This document shows, piece by piece, positions 6,973 to 14,524 of a stretch of DNA of 16,285 nt. The DNA comes from an uncultured Collinsella sp. (GTDB lineage: Bacteria > Actinomycetota > Coriobacteriia > Coriobacteriales > Coriobacteriaceae). The stretch covers positions 1 to 16,285 of the forward strand of contig CAUGKA010000032.1 of assembly GCA_959599615.1 (NCBI GenBank). The letters are read 5' to 3'. The notes beneath the pieces are model-generated. The model was not told the origin of the DNA. It saw only the letters and a program-made list of their open reading frames with translations, and ran no database searches. Position numbers and translations under genes: made by a program. Position 1 is the first letter of the stretch, and every line of letters begins with the position of its first letter.

Positions 6973-7011
6973 GGCGGTTACGTAGGCGGAAAAATGCCCG
7001 CTTGGATAAAT

Positions 7012-8142
7012 CTAGGCGCGGTGCCAGTCGGTCAGGCAGGCATCGAGGGAGACGATGAGCGCATCCTTGTCCATGTGACGGCCGATGATGCACAGGCTCG
7101 TCATGCGGTCGCCCGTCTCGTCGTCCCAAATCTGCATGATCTCGGGGTTCTCGTCGATGATCTTCTGCTTCTCGCCCTCGGGCGCGGAGTCAACGAACAG
7201 GCCGTTCTCCATCAGGCGCATTTGGTGGCCGGCCTGCTCGAACATGTAGCACATGTCCGGATCGCCGGTCTGCCACAGCGGACCCTTGACGCGGATGACC
7301 TCGTCGGGCCACTCCTGCTCAACAAAATCGGTGAACTTCTGCAGGTCAAACGGCTTGCGGCGCGAGTACACAAAGGTCTCGATGTCGTACTCGAGCACCT
7401 CGGGGTCGTCGTGCTCCTCGGGATGCTCCATGGCCTCGATCCAGGCGGCGGAGTTGTAGGCGCGCATAAAGTCGAAGCGGTCGGTGTCGAGCAGCTCCTC
7501 CATGGGGACCTCGCCGTTTTGGGCCTCGACAATCACGGCGTCCTTCTGCAGGCTGCGCACGATAGCCTTGAGCTCGGCGATCTGCTCAGGGCTCACGGTA
7601 TCGGTCTTGTTGAGGATCAGCGTGGAGCAAAACTCGATCTGCTGAATGAGCAGGCTCTCGATGTCGTCCTCGTCGATATCCTCGGCCAGCAGGTCGCGGC
7701 CGCCGTTGAACTCGTCGTACATGCGGGCGCAGTCGACCACGGCCACGATGTTGTCGAGCGCGAGCTTGGGCTCGCCGCCCACCTTGGCCTCGTCGCAGAA
7801 GCTCGAGATGGTGTAGGCGATGGGGATAGGCTCGCAAATACCCGAGGCCTCGATGATGATGTAGTCGAACTTGCCCGAATCGGCGATGCCCTGCAGCTGG
7901 TTGGCCAGGTCGTCCGAAAGCGTGCAGCAGATGCAGCCGTTGGTGAGCGGGATGAGGTCGTCGGTCTCGGAAAGGCCGCCGTCGGCGATGAGGCTGGCGT
8001 CGACGTTGATCTCGCCGATATCGTTGACGATCACGGCAGCACGGATGCCGCCGTCGTTGGCGAGGATGTGGTTGAGCAGCGTGGTCTTGCCGGCACCGAG
8101 GTAGCCGGTAAGCATGATGATCTTCACGGGTTTGTTGGGCAT
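7012..8142 (-). CDS. CobW/G3E-family GTPase (putative metallochaperone)
   Basis: The 376-aa protein has Walker A GYLGAGKTT (13-21), NDIGEINVD (40-48), the metal-binding CxCC motif NGCICC (68-73), EASG (98-101) and the guanine-recognition NKTD (178-181). A CobW C-terminal domain follows from about 250. A short acidic/His stretch EHPEEHDDPE (239-248) may add metal binding. G3E GTPases use GTP to insert Zn, Ni or Co into client enzymes; the metal and client cannot be fixed here, and no Zur-like box was seen upstream. The start at 8142 is chosen because AAAGGAGGG lies just before it; an in-frame ATG at 8163 lacks such a site. A TATAAG on the minus strand (8198-8203) could be a -10 box, but its -35 is poor. 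The gene stands apart from its neighbours, with 86 bases upstream and a terminator downstream. Confidence 0.87.
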   Translation of the reverse strand: MPNKPVKIIMLTGYLGAGKTTLLNHILANDGGIRAAVIVNDIGEINVDASLIADGGLSETDDLIPLTNGCICCTLSDDLANQLQGIADSGKFDYIIIEASGICEPIPIAYTISSFCDEAKVGGEPKLALDNIVAVVDCARMYDEFNGGRDLLAEDIDEDDIESLLIQQIEFCSTLILNKTDTVSPEQIAELKAIVRSLQKDAVIVEAQNGEVPMEELLDTDRFDFMRAYNSAAWIEAMEHPEEHDDPEVLEYDIETFVYSRRKPFDLQKFTDFVEQEWPDEVIRVKGPLWQTGDPDMCYMFEQAGHQMRLMENGLFVDSAPEGEKQKIIDENPEIMQIWDDETGDRMTSLCIIGRHMDKDALIVSLDACLTDWHRA

Positions 8143-8228
8143 GTGCCCTCCTTTGTTAGACATGGCTTACAGTTGAATCTTATGCCAAACGCCTGCTCTT
8201 ATACCCACGCGCCGACAAATAACACAGG

Positions 8229-8570
8229 CTACTCCCAGGCTCCCCACACATCGGGACAGTAGCCGACGGTGGCTTTCTTGCCGTTGCGTACGATGGGCTC
8301 GGCCAAAACCTGCTGGTTCTCGAGCAGCTTGTCGAAGCGCTGGCTGGGGGTAAGGTGCTGGATGAGCGCGAGTGTCTCCTCGTCCTTGGCTTTGGGGTTG
8401 AGCAGCTTGTCGATGCCGCCGACCGCCTGCATCACGCTCGTGAGCTCGCCCTTGCTCATCTCCTTTTCCTTAAGGTCAATAAACTGCACCTTAATGCGGC
8501 GCTCCTTAAAATAGCGCTGGGCCTTCTTGGTGTCGAAGGACTTTTTGGTGCCGAAAATTTGAATATTCAT
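8229..8570 (-). CDS. ArsC/Spx-fold protein without active-site cysteine
   Basis: This small thioredoxin-fold protein of 113 aa belongs to the arsenate reductase (ArsC)/Spx/YffB-like family. It opens with MNIQIFGTKKS and FDTKKAQRYFKER, continues with QFIDLKEKEMSKGEL, and ends with the family's PIVRNGKKATVGYCPDVW segment (92-109). The usual catalytic Cys just after GTKK is Ser11 (codon TCC). The only Cys is Cys105 near the C-terminus. Thiol-based arsenate reduction is therefore unlikely, and a binding or regulatory role is possible. The start codon lies 17 bases after the stop of the FMN reductase gene on the same strand, so the two are probably co-transcribed and co-regulated. The ribosome site is weak (GGAAC), which also fits translation within an operon. 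Confidence 0.82.
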   Translation of the reverse strand: MNIQIFGTKKSFDTKKAQRYFKERRIKVQFIDLKEKEMSKGELTSVMQAVGGIDKLLNPKAKDEETLALIQHLTPSQRFDKLLENQQVLAEPIVRNGKKATVGYCPDVWGAWE

Positions 8571-8587
8571 ATTTATGTTCCGCCGTT

Positions 8588-9211
8588 CTATCTGATGAAG
8601 TTGGTCCTAGCGCGATCGGCCAGGGGCGCTTCGATGCCGGCGGCCTTTCCCGCCTCGATGCAACGCAGGAGCCAGGCCATGTTTTTGCCGATGTTTCGCA
8701 TGGTGGCAAGGCCCTCGGCGTCCTGGGCGGCCTCGCCCGGCATGGCGCCAAAGACGTTGTTCCAGTAGGTGGATGCCACCACGGGCATCTGGTTGATGGT
8801 GAAGTACTTGTTGAGCACATCGAAGGTGGTCGACGTGCCGCCGCGACGGGCAACGGCGACAGCGGCGCCCGGCTTGTGCGCAAAGGCCTTGCTGCCAGCA
8901 TAGAATGCACGGTCGAGGGCAGAGAGGATACGTCCGCTGGGGTGCGCGTAGTAGACGGGCGAACCAAAGACAAAGCCGTCTGCCTGCTCGGCGGCGGCAA
9001 TCAACTCGTTGACCATGTCGTCGTCAAAGGTGCAGCGGCAATCGAGTTTGCCGCACTGGCCGCAACCGATGCAATCGCGAATGGGCTTAGCGCCTAGCTG
9101 AAACACCTCGGTATCGATACCCTCGGCGTTGAGCTGCTCGGCGACCTCGGCGAGTGCGCGGGCGGTGTTGCCGTTTGCCTTGGGGCTGCCATTGACCAAA
9201 AGAACCTTCAT
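8588..9211 (-). CDS. Flavodoxin-fold NAD(P)H-dependent FMN reductase with cysteine cluster
   Basis: The 207-aa protein has the flavodoxin-like FMN phosphate loop GSPKANGNT (8-16), the isoalloxazine-side loop FGSPVYY (82-88) and a YWNN segment (149-152). These match the NADPH-dependent FMN reductase / iron-sulfur flavoprotein group. A cluster of five cysteines at 47-60 (DCIGCGQCGKLDCRC) resembles the cysteine motif that in iron-sulfur flavoproteins binds a [4Fe-4S] cluster; here it may bind a cluster or serve redox. It probably passes electrons from NAD(P)H to FMN or small acceptors in the cytoplasm. The ATG at 9211 has GAGGGAG 8 bases upstream. The frame stays open far upstream, but that part shows no motif. 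It leads a likely two-gene operon with the ArsC-like gene. Confidence 0.85.
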   Translation of the reverse strand: MKVLLVNGSPKANGNTARALAEVAEQLNAEGIDTEVFQLGAKPIRDCIGCGQCGKLDCRCTFDDDMVNELIAAAEQADGFVFGSPVYYAHPSGRILSALDRAFYAGSKAFAHKPGAAVAVARRGGTSTTFDVLNKYFTINQMPVVASTYWNNVFGAMPGEAAQDAEGLATMRNIGKNMAWLLRCIEAGKAAGIEAPLADRARTNFIR

Positions 9212-9248
9212 CACTAACTCCCTCTGCTGTCGGTGACTTCTGCGAAGG

Positions 9249-9257
9249 ATTATCGCA
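9249..9257 (-). promoter_or_regulatory. Possible extended -10 promoter of the FMN reductase operon
   Basis: On the minus strand TGCGATAAT forms an extended -10 box (TG-N plus GATAAT, 5 of 6 to TATAAT), about 38 bases before the ATG at 9211. No good -35 box is present, which extended -10 promoters can do without. Confidence 0.3.
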
Positions 9258-9524
9258 CGAGAGGGCAGACGGCGTGGGACACGATGCCGGCCCCGAGGGC
9301 CCACGGCAGGCACGCTTACCAGGTACGAGCGGGATACGGTCCAGAGGATGTTGGAGTGCGGGGCCTCGTGCGAGTAGATTGTAAGGGGTCTGGGCGGGTC
9401 GCCCTCGATGGCGAGCTTTGAGGCCTTGGAAGGCGGGCTGCTGCGGCGGCTATGGTTTATACTAAGGCGGTTGCTATCGAGTAATTCATACTTGGTTTGA
9501 TTCGATTGTGAATGCGTAACTAGG
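9258..9524. other. Gene-free intergenic stretch
   Basis: No protein-like frame is seen here. Two small adjacent hairpins occur: GGGCG-GGT-CGCCC (9392-9404) and CTCG-ATGG-CGAG (9404-9415). GC content drops sharply after about 9450, where TATACT (9458-9463) resembles a -10 box in the plus direction without a matching -35. The GC-rich and AT-rich halves may have different origins. Confidence 0.4.
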
Positions 9525-9545
9525 ATGGAAAGCAAAGGAAACTCT

Positions 9546-9866
9546 ATGGAAACAGAGGATGCTGTTTGCTTGATGACTTCGATTGCCTTGATTGTCCTTT
9601 CAATCCAATACCGAAGAGGAAGATGGCTCTGCTCAATTGCTGGATATGATGTCACAAAAAGGGAGAGCGAGATTGATATACGCCCTTACGCAAAGCTGAT
9701 TTCTTCTGTGACGTTATGGATGGGGCTGCTGTTTTTCTTGTGGGCGGTAGAGGGCTGGGTACGCGATTGGAATACCAGCGTTTTTGAAGTTTTGGTTCTA
9801 CTTCTGTTCAGCTTGGCCTCTTTGTCGTTCGTGCGGCTCGTTAGGTTTGTGTTTATGAGGCGATAG
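9546..9866 (+). CDS. Small membrane protein, DUF3784-like
   Basis: The protein has 106 aa with three predicted membrane helices: about 5-21, 50-68 and 79-96. Between the first two lies a polar, basic loop RRGRWLCSIAGYDVTKRES. Helix, G-x-x-x-x-x-AGY motif, charged linker and a second helix resemble the DUF3784 family of small membrane proteins of unknown function; this match is from memory and not certain. The start at 9546 is preferred because AAAGGAA lies 7 bases upstream; an ATG at 9525 would add seven residues. Codon use is richer in A/T than in all neighbours (TTT, TTG, ATA, AGA, AAA), which suggests recent acquisition. Function and partners are unknown; nearby genes give no clue. Confidence 0.6.
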   Translation: METEDAVCLMTSIALIVLSIQYRRGRWLCSIAGYDVTKRESEIDIRPYAKLISSVTLWMGLLFFLWAVEGWVRDWNTSVFEVLVLLLFSLASLSFVRLVRFVFMRR

Positions 9867-9891
9867 CCAGCGGAAGTGGCTGGACGACAAA

Positions 9892-10191
9892 ATGGACCAA
9901 TGCAGCCAATTGTCAATAGAATTTGATAGGGTTGGCTTAACAGATTTACTCGAGGGCATATCCGTGGCGGGGGATAGGTTCTATCTTGTTGAGCACTTAT
10001 TTGCATCAGGCAAAGTAAACCAAGAGTATCGAAACGGTGCCCCCGGGCCCCGGGAGGGACTGCGGGGACGTTCGGCTAACTGCGGGTACGACCTATTTGC
10101 CCAATGTGTTCGCCTGAGATCGGAAATTAACCATCATGCGCCCCATAACGCTAGTCCAGCTTGGTGCCCGGTACCTGCGGCGCCTCTTTAA
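9892..10191 (+). CDS. Doubtful small ORF or gene remnant
   Basis: This frame would encode 99 aa. The first 45 or so residues look protein-like (FDRVGLTDLLEGI, then DRFYLVEHLFASGKV) with AT-rich codons like the gene before it. From about 10035 the DNA turns GC-rich and repetitive (a CCCCGGG 7-mer twice, 10041-10054) and the translation looks random. The 3' end overlaps the end of the convergent GGDEF gene by 41 bases. No good ribosome site is seen. It may be a truncated gene whose 3' end was replaced by an intergenic repeat. I do not recognise a family. Confidence 0.25.
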   Translation: MDQCSQLSIEFDRVGLTDLLEGISVAGDRFYLVEHLFASGKVNQEYRNGAPGPREGLRGRSANCGYDLFAQCVRLRSEINHHAPHNASPAWCPVPAAPL

Positions 10192-11680
10192 TCAGCGCAT
10201 TAAGTTCGTTCAAAATGGAAACGGGCTGTCGGTCGACGGTGTCCAGATGAAGCGTGGCCACGCGAAGGGGCGGCTGATATTCAAATGAGCCCAAGAGCAC
10301 GGGCGATCCCAAGAACCGCTCGATTTCGTCTGCGACCGCGTCGGTCTCTTCGGGATCGAGCGCGTCAAAGAGCGCCACGAACATCGGCCCCGTCGAGCGG
10401 AACAGGCGACCCTTGCCGCGCGAACAGTCCATGAGGCAGGCGGCACTTTCCGCCAAAACGCGGTCGCCCGCATCAAAGCCAAAGCGGGCATTGACCTTGG
10501 CGATGTCGTCGATTTTGATGGCGACCAGGCCTGCCTTACGCGCCACGCGACGCATTTCGCCAATGGCGTTGACCAGGGCGTGGATATCGCCCAAGCCGGT
10601 CACGGAATCGGTCGTATCTGCCAAGCTTCGGTTGGTAACAATGCCCACATACATGTTGGGCTCGGTGCCGGTGCTGTCCAGGCGGTAGCCCGTGCAGTCG
10701 CATAGCGCGTATTTTCCGGCGGTATTCATGACGCGATACTGCATGTAGTGGAAATGCCACGCGCCTTTTACCACCATATCGAGCTCGCTGCGCACGTTGT
10801 CGCGGTCCTCGGGGTGAACGCGGGCAAGCCACATATCGAGCGAGTTAAATGGATGCTGAGAGGGCAGGTCAAAATCGCGCACGGCATTAACCGACCATTG
10901 CGATTCGCCAGTGTCGAGGTTAATGATGAACGGATAGCGTGTCTCGGAGCTCATGGAGATCGCTTGGAACACCCGGTCGTTGCAGGGAGGCTGATCGGCG
11001 ATGAGACGCTGCGGCGCATCGCCTTCTTCCGGTTGTTGCACGCGGTGCATGAGCTTGTAGCGATACATTTTGCGGTCGGCGTCCTTTGTCATCTGGCGAC
11101 GCGTATCGCCTGCAAACGGGTCGACGCGCGAGCAGCCAAAACTAAAACTGGCGATCATGGGCGCCTTGTCACCTGATGTTGCCTCGATAAGGTCGGCACG
11201 CGTCCGCTCCAGGCGCTGCTCGAGCTCGGCTTCGTCTGTCGTGGGGGATACGAGTACAAATTCGTCTCCACCGATGCGGAACAGTAGGTCATCGTGCTCC
11301 ATAGTTTCGGTGAGCGCACGGCAGATGCTCAGAATGTAGCGATTGCCTTCTGCGTGGCCAAACGTATCGTTGCAGTGCTTGAGGTGGTCGATGTCGATAT
11401 AGGCGCAGGTGAAGGGAGCACCTTTGCGCCAGAGCTGATCGACATGGCGGTCGAGTCCGCCACGGTTGCCAAGATTGGTGAGCGAGTCGATATAGGCGCC
11501 GCGCTCAAGCAGCTCGCGTTCTTGCTGCAGGATGGCAAATGTCTTCTGTAACTGCTCGCCGATGGCGCACAGCTCCGGGGGCAGCACGGTAACATCGAGC
11601 TCGGCGGTCGAGGCCCCGCTCGCAAGTCGCTGAAGATAGGCAATGATCGATTGCTCGCCCAGGCGATACGACTCGTTCAT
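10151..11680 (-). CDS. Diguanylate cyclase, GGDEF-PAS-degenerate GGDEF
   Basis: The 509-aa protein has a helical lead (1-64), then a GGDEF domain from SLTNLGNRGG (66-75) to about 215. Its motif RIGGDEF (135-141) is intact, so it should make cyclic di-GMP from two GTP. The residues at the usual inhibitory RxxD site read EHDD, so product inhibition at that site is unlikely. Residues about 245-350 form a PAS_3-type sensor domain (VHPEDRDNV at 288-296). A second GGDEF-like domain (about 356-500) has lost the motif (TGPMF, 430-434) and should be catalytically dead. No membrane segment is seen. The start at 11680 carries a very long Shine-Dalgarno match. It lies 126 bases downstream of a larger paralogue on the same strand, with which it shares most of its length. 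Confidence 0.88.
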   Translation of the reverse strand: MNESYRLGEQSIIAYLQRLASGASTAELDVTVLPPELCAIGEQLQKTFAILQQERELLERGAYIDSLTNLGNRGGLDRHVDQLWRKGAPFTCAYIDIDHLKHCNDTFGHAEGNRYILSICRALTETMEHDDLLFRIGGDEFVLVSPTTDEAELEQRLERTRADLIEATSGDKAPMIASFSFGCSRVDPFAGDTRRQMTKDADRKMYRYKLMHRVQQPEEGDAPQRLIADQPPCNDRVFQAISMSSETRYPFIINLDTGESQWSVNAVRDFDLPSQHPFNSLDMWLARVHPEDRDNVRSELDMVVKGAWHFHYMQYRVMNTAGKYALCDCTGYRLDSTGTEPNMYVGIVTNRSLADTTDSVTGLGDIHALVNAIGEMRRVARKAGLVAIKIDDIAKVNARFGFDAGDRVLAESAACLMDCSRGKGRLFRSTGPMFVALFDALDPEETDAVADEIERFLGSPVLLGSFEYQPPLRVATLHLDTVDRQPVSILNELNALIKEAPQVPGTKLD

Positions 11681-11683
11681 GAT

Positions 11684-11696
11684 GGATAACCTCCTT
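11684..11696 (-). promoter_or_regulatory. Extended Shine-Dalgarno sequence of the GGDEF-PAS gene
   Basis: On the minus strand AAGGAGGTTATCC matches 12 of 13 bases of the full complement of the 16S rRNA tail (AAGGAGGTGATCC). It stands with 9 bases between AAGGAGG and the ATG at 11680. Such length is rare, supports this start, and points to strong translation. Confidence 0.7.
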
Positions 11697-11722
11697 GGGC
11701 ACAACAGCGGTTTGTATCATAT

Positions 11723-11781
11723 CCCCAATTCGGTTTGGATTGGGGGCATAAGTTAGCCGATGGGGACAAACGCCCCTTCGG
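11723..11781. promoter_or_regulatory. Two inverted repeats between the cyclic-di-GMP genes
   Basis: CCCCAAT (11723-11729) pairs with ATTGGGG (11739-11745). CCGA-T-GGGG (11757-11765) pairs with CCCC-T-TCGG (11773-11781), with one mismatch. Neither is followed by a T-tract on the minus strand, so they look more like operators or mRNA-processing stems than terminators. On the minus strand TATGAT follows the first repeat and could be a -10 box for the smaller gene. Confidence 0.35.
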
Positions 11782-11806
11782 CGGTAGTGTTTTGCGCGTA
11801 AGCGTA

Positions 11807-14524
11807 TCAGTTGCGGCCGTCGCCATCGAGCAGCGCTTCAAAATCCTCCGCCGGCATGGGGCGGTAGTAGAGAAAGCCCTGGGCGTAGCGGGCGCCCATG
11901 TGGCGCAGCATGTTCGCCTGCTCATTGGTCTCGACGCCTTCGATTACAACGGGCAGATGGAGCGATTGTGCCATCTCGAGCATTGATGAAACGATTTGTG
12001 CGCTACGGCCTTGATCGCCGTCGGCGAGCACAAACGTGCGATCGAGCTTGATGACGTCGACGTTGACGTTCTTGAGCATCGCGAGCGTGGACTGACCGGT
12101 GCCAAAATCGTCCATATAGGTCGAGAAGCCGCGGGTGTGCAGGTCGGCCGTTAGTTTATCCACGGCCTCGGACTCTCCCGTATAAGCTGTCTCGGTGATC
12201 TCGATGCGCATGAGCTCGGGCGGCAGGTTGTATTGGGCGGCGAGCGCTCCCATATGCTCGGCAACGTCGCAGGCAAGGATATCCACGCGCGACACATTAA
12301 GCGAGATCGGAACCACGCGAAGCCCCCGATTGATGCGCTCGCGCAGCCACAAGGCAACGCCCTGCCAAACGTATTTGTCGAGCGTCACCACAAAACCGCT
12401 TTCCTCGAGAGTGGGGATAAAGGTGGCGGGCGAAATGAGGGAGCCATCCTTGTCGATCCAGCGCGTGAGCGCTTCGGCGCCAATGATCTCGCCGGTTTCC
12501 ATGTCGACCTGGGGCTGCAGGTAGTAGGTAATACGGCCGTTGGAGAGCGCATATTGGAATTCGGTCAGCGTGCGGTGGAACGCGATTTCGCGCTCGTACT
12601 CCTCGGGGCGGAAAATGGCAATGCGCTCCTTAAAGTCGTTTTTTGCGCGCCGATTGGTAAACATGGCCTTGGCCTGCGCATCGATGGTGATTTTCTCGTT
12701 GGAGTCGATGGGGTAGACGCCCATGGACGGCCAGAAGCCTACGCCGTCATCATACTTGGCCACGGCCTGGCGAACGCGGCTATAGACCTGATGGACGGTG
12801 TCGTGTTCAAAGGGGATGAGTATGCAAAAGTCGTCTTGGCCCCAGTACCCTGCGACGCCCATGTCGGCATTCTCGATGTCCTTGAGGACCGTGCCCACAT
12901 CGGCGAGCATGCGGTCGCCCTCGGCCTGTCCGTGCCATTCGTTGAACAGTCGCATGTGTCCCATATCGACGGTGGCGATACACCAGGCGCCGTTGCGCCT
13001 TGTCTCGAGAAATTCGTTGGCGCGGCGCATAAACTCGCTGGGTCGATAGAGACCCGTGAGCGGATCGATGCGTTCGGCGATGGCGCTTTTGCGCTCCACC
13101 TCGGGTATGGGGAGGCTGTCGTTGGGAACAAGCCCGCCGGCCGTGCGAATGCGACGGTCGAGTTCGCCTAAAACGGCGGCCGTTTGATTGGTCAGGTGCT
13201 CGTAAAAGGCCGGGACGACAAGACAGACGGGGGTAATGGTGTCGTCCGCGATTCGAACGGGGGCGAAAACGGCCTCTTTGAGATGTTGGATCAGTTGCTC
13301 GAATGCTTCGTGATCCAAATTGTTGCTAAGCACGACGAACTGGGCGTTGCGTGAGCGGAAGACGCGACTCCTGCCGCGAGTAATCGACAGCATGCGGCCT
13401 GCGTATTCGGCGAGCATGTTGTCGACGGCCTCGGCCCCGTAGAGCTCGTTGAGCTTTGCCGTGCCGCGAACGCGCACTGCTATAAGCCCCGTCTCGCAAC
13501 GGTCGCGACGGCAGGCATCGATAGCGTTGATCAGCGTGCGCTGCGTTCCGAGACCCGTGGCGGCGTCGACGGTCTCGGCAAGCGAGTGGTTGACGAGCTC
13601 GCCGACATAGAGCGAGGGGACATTTCCGTCGCCGTCGATACGAAACCCGCGAGCACGGCCGAGGATGTAGTCGCCGGCGGCATTGCGCACGCGGTACTGC
13701 ATGACGTGGCGATGTTTGGAGCCGTCATAGATTTGGTCGATGTCGTTGGTATAGGCCTCAAGGTCATCGGGATGGACACGCGTTTTCCAGTAATCGTGGC
13801 AGTTGTCTATATGCTCCGAAGGAAGACCAAGATCGCGCAAGGCGCCTTGTGACCAAAGGGTTCGATGTTTGTCCAAGTTCTCGATAAAGAAATATCGGCC
13901 TTCGTTGAGCATCGAAAGGGCGTCGAAAATGCGATCGCTTATTTCGAAGTCGTCGGTGTGGGCTTGTGCGATATTGCGTCGATCAAGGTGCACGGCATGA
14001 CGTAGCTTGTAGTCGTACATGCGATGGTCGGCATCGTTCGTCAAGCGATTGGGGGCTTCGCCCAGGGCGGGGTCGGCGTGTGCCACTCCGTAGCTAAACG
14101 AGTGAGGCATCTTGGAAGCGTTGTTTTCGAGCAGCACCGTTCGGCAGTGTTCCAGACGTTCGGCAAGGTCGTCCTCGGTCGCAATCGTAGATAGGATGGC
14201 GAACTCGTCGCCGCCTATGCGAAATGCCGCCTCGTTCACCTTCATATACAGTTTGAGATAGAGGCTCACCTGCAAGATATAGCGGTTGCCCTCGTCATGT
14301 CCAAAGATGTCGTTGCAGTGCTTAAGGTTATCGATGTCGATAAACGCCATGGTCACGGGCAGTTCCTGCTCCCAGAGTTCCTCTAAGGAACGGGTAAAGC
14401 CGCCGCGGTTGCCAAGTCCGGTGAGCTCGTCGGTAAAGGCGGTCCTGATCAGATCGTCCTGACGCTCCAGAAGGTCACGGATGGTCTTTTCGAGCGTTTC
14501 GGTATTATTGCTGGCGTTATCCAT
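11807..14524 (-). CDS. Cyclic-di-GMP turnover protein, GGDEF-PAS-GGDEF*-GGDEF*-EAL
   Basis: The 905-aa protein has a coiled-coil-like lead (8-28). GGDEF domain 1 follows (TDELTGLGNR 31-40; intact RIGGDEF 102-108; KVNE in place of the inhibitory RxxD). A PAS_3-type domain covers about 210-312 (VHPDDLEAY 250-258). A dead second GGDEF has RNAQF at 392-396. A third GGDEF-like domain (from DPLTGLYR, 487) has GQDDF at 562-566. A C-terminal EAL domain (about 655-900) keeps its key residues: Glu684 (EAL), Asn743, Glu775, Asp805/Asp806, Lys826, Glu862 and Gln882. It should therefore both make cyclic di-GMP and cleave it to pGpG. No membrane helix is seen, so it is probably cytoplasmic, with PAS as sensor. 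The ATG at 14524 is chosen as start; a GTG at 14581 would add 19 residues that resemble nothing. Both starts have weak ribosome sites. The first three domains match the downstream gene. Confidence 0.88.
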   Translation of the reverse strand: MDNASNNTETLEKTIRDLLERQDDLIRTAFTDELTGLGNRGGFTRSLEELWEQELPVTMAFIDIDNLKHCNDIFGHDEGNRYILQVSLYLKLYMKVNEAAFRIGGDEFAILSTIATEDDLAERLEHCRTVLLENNASKMPHSFSYGVAHADPALGEAPNRLTNDADHRMYDYKLRHAVHLDRRNIAQAHTDDFEISDRIFDALSMLNEGRYFFIENLDKHRTLWSQGALRDLGLPSEHIDNCHDYWKTRVHPDDLEAYTNDIDQIYDGSKHRHVMQYRVRNAAGDYILGRARGFRIDGDGNVPSLYVGELVNHSLAETVDAATGLGTQRTLINAIDACRRDRCETGLIAVRVRGTAKLNELYGAEAVDNMLAEYAGRMLSITRGRSRVFRSRNAQFVVLSNNLDHEAFEQLIQHLKEAVFAPVRIADDTITPVCLVVPAFYEHLTNQTAAVLGELDRRIRTAGGLVPNDSLPIPEVERKSAIAERIDPLTGLYRPSEFMRRANEFLETRRNGAWCIATVDMGHMRLFNEWHGQAEGDRMLADVGTVLKDIENADMGVAGYWGQDDFCILIPFEHDTVHQVYSRVRQAVAKYDDGVGFWPSMGVYPIDSNEKITIDAQAKAMFTNRRAKNDFKERIAIFRPEEYEREIAFHRTLTEFQYALSNGRITYYLQPQVDMETGEIIGAEALTRWIDKDGSLISPATFIPTLEESGFVVTLDKYVWQGVALWLRERINRGLRVVPISLNVSRVDILACDVAEHMGALAAQYNLPPELMRIEITETAYTGESEAVDKLTADLHTRGFSTYMDDFGTGQSTLAMLKNVNVDVIKLDRTFVLADGDQGRSAQIVSSMLEMAQSLHLPVVIEGVETNEQANMLRHMGARYAQGFLYYRPMPAEDFEALLDGDGRN

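Noticed and set aside
6925..8262. Plus-strand open frame of 445 codons opposite the CobW-type gene
   Set aside because: Low-complexity Val/Leu/Gly/Asp translation typical of antisense frames; the minus strand has the CxCC and GTPase motifs.
9212..9655. N-terminal extension of the FMN reductase frame
   Set aside because: The frame is open upstream, but the flavodoxin fold starts right at the ATG at 9211, which has its own ribosome site; the extension overlaps the membrane-protein gene and shows no motif.
10040..10070. Terminator for the GGDEF gene in the CCCCGGG repeat
   Set aside because: A short GC-rich hairpin is possible but there is no clear U-tract on the minus strand; left as a repeat inside the doubtful ORF.
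12233..13171. Plus-strand open frame of 312 codons inside the EAL-domain gene
   Set aside because: It shows no family motifs and lies wholly within the GGDEF-EAL coding sequence.
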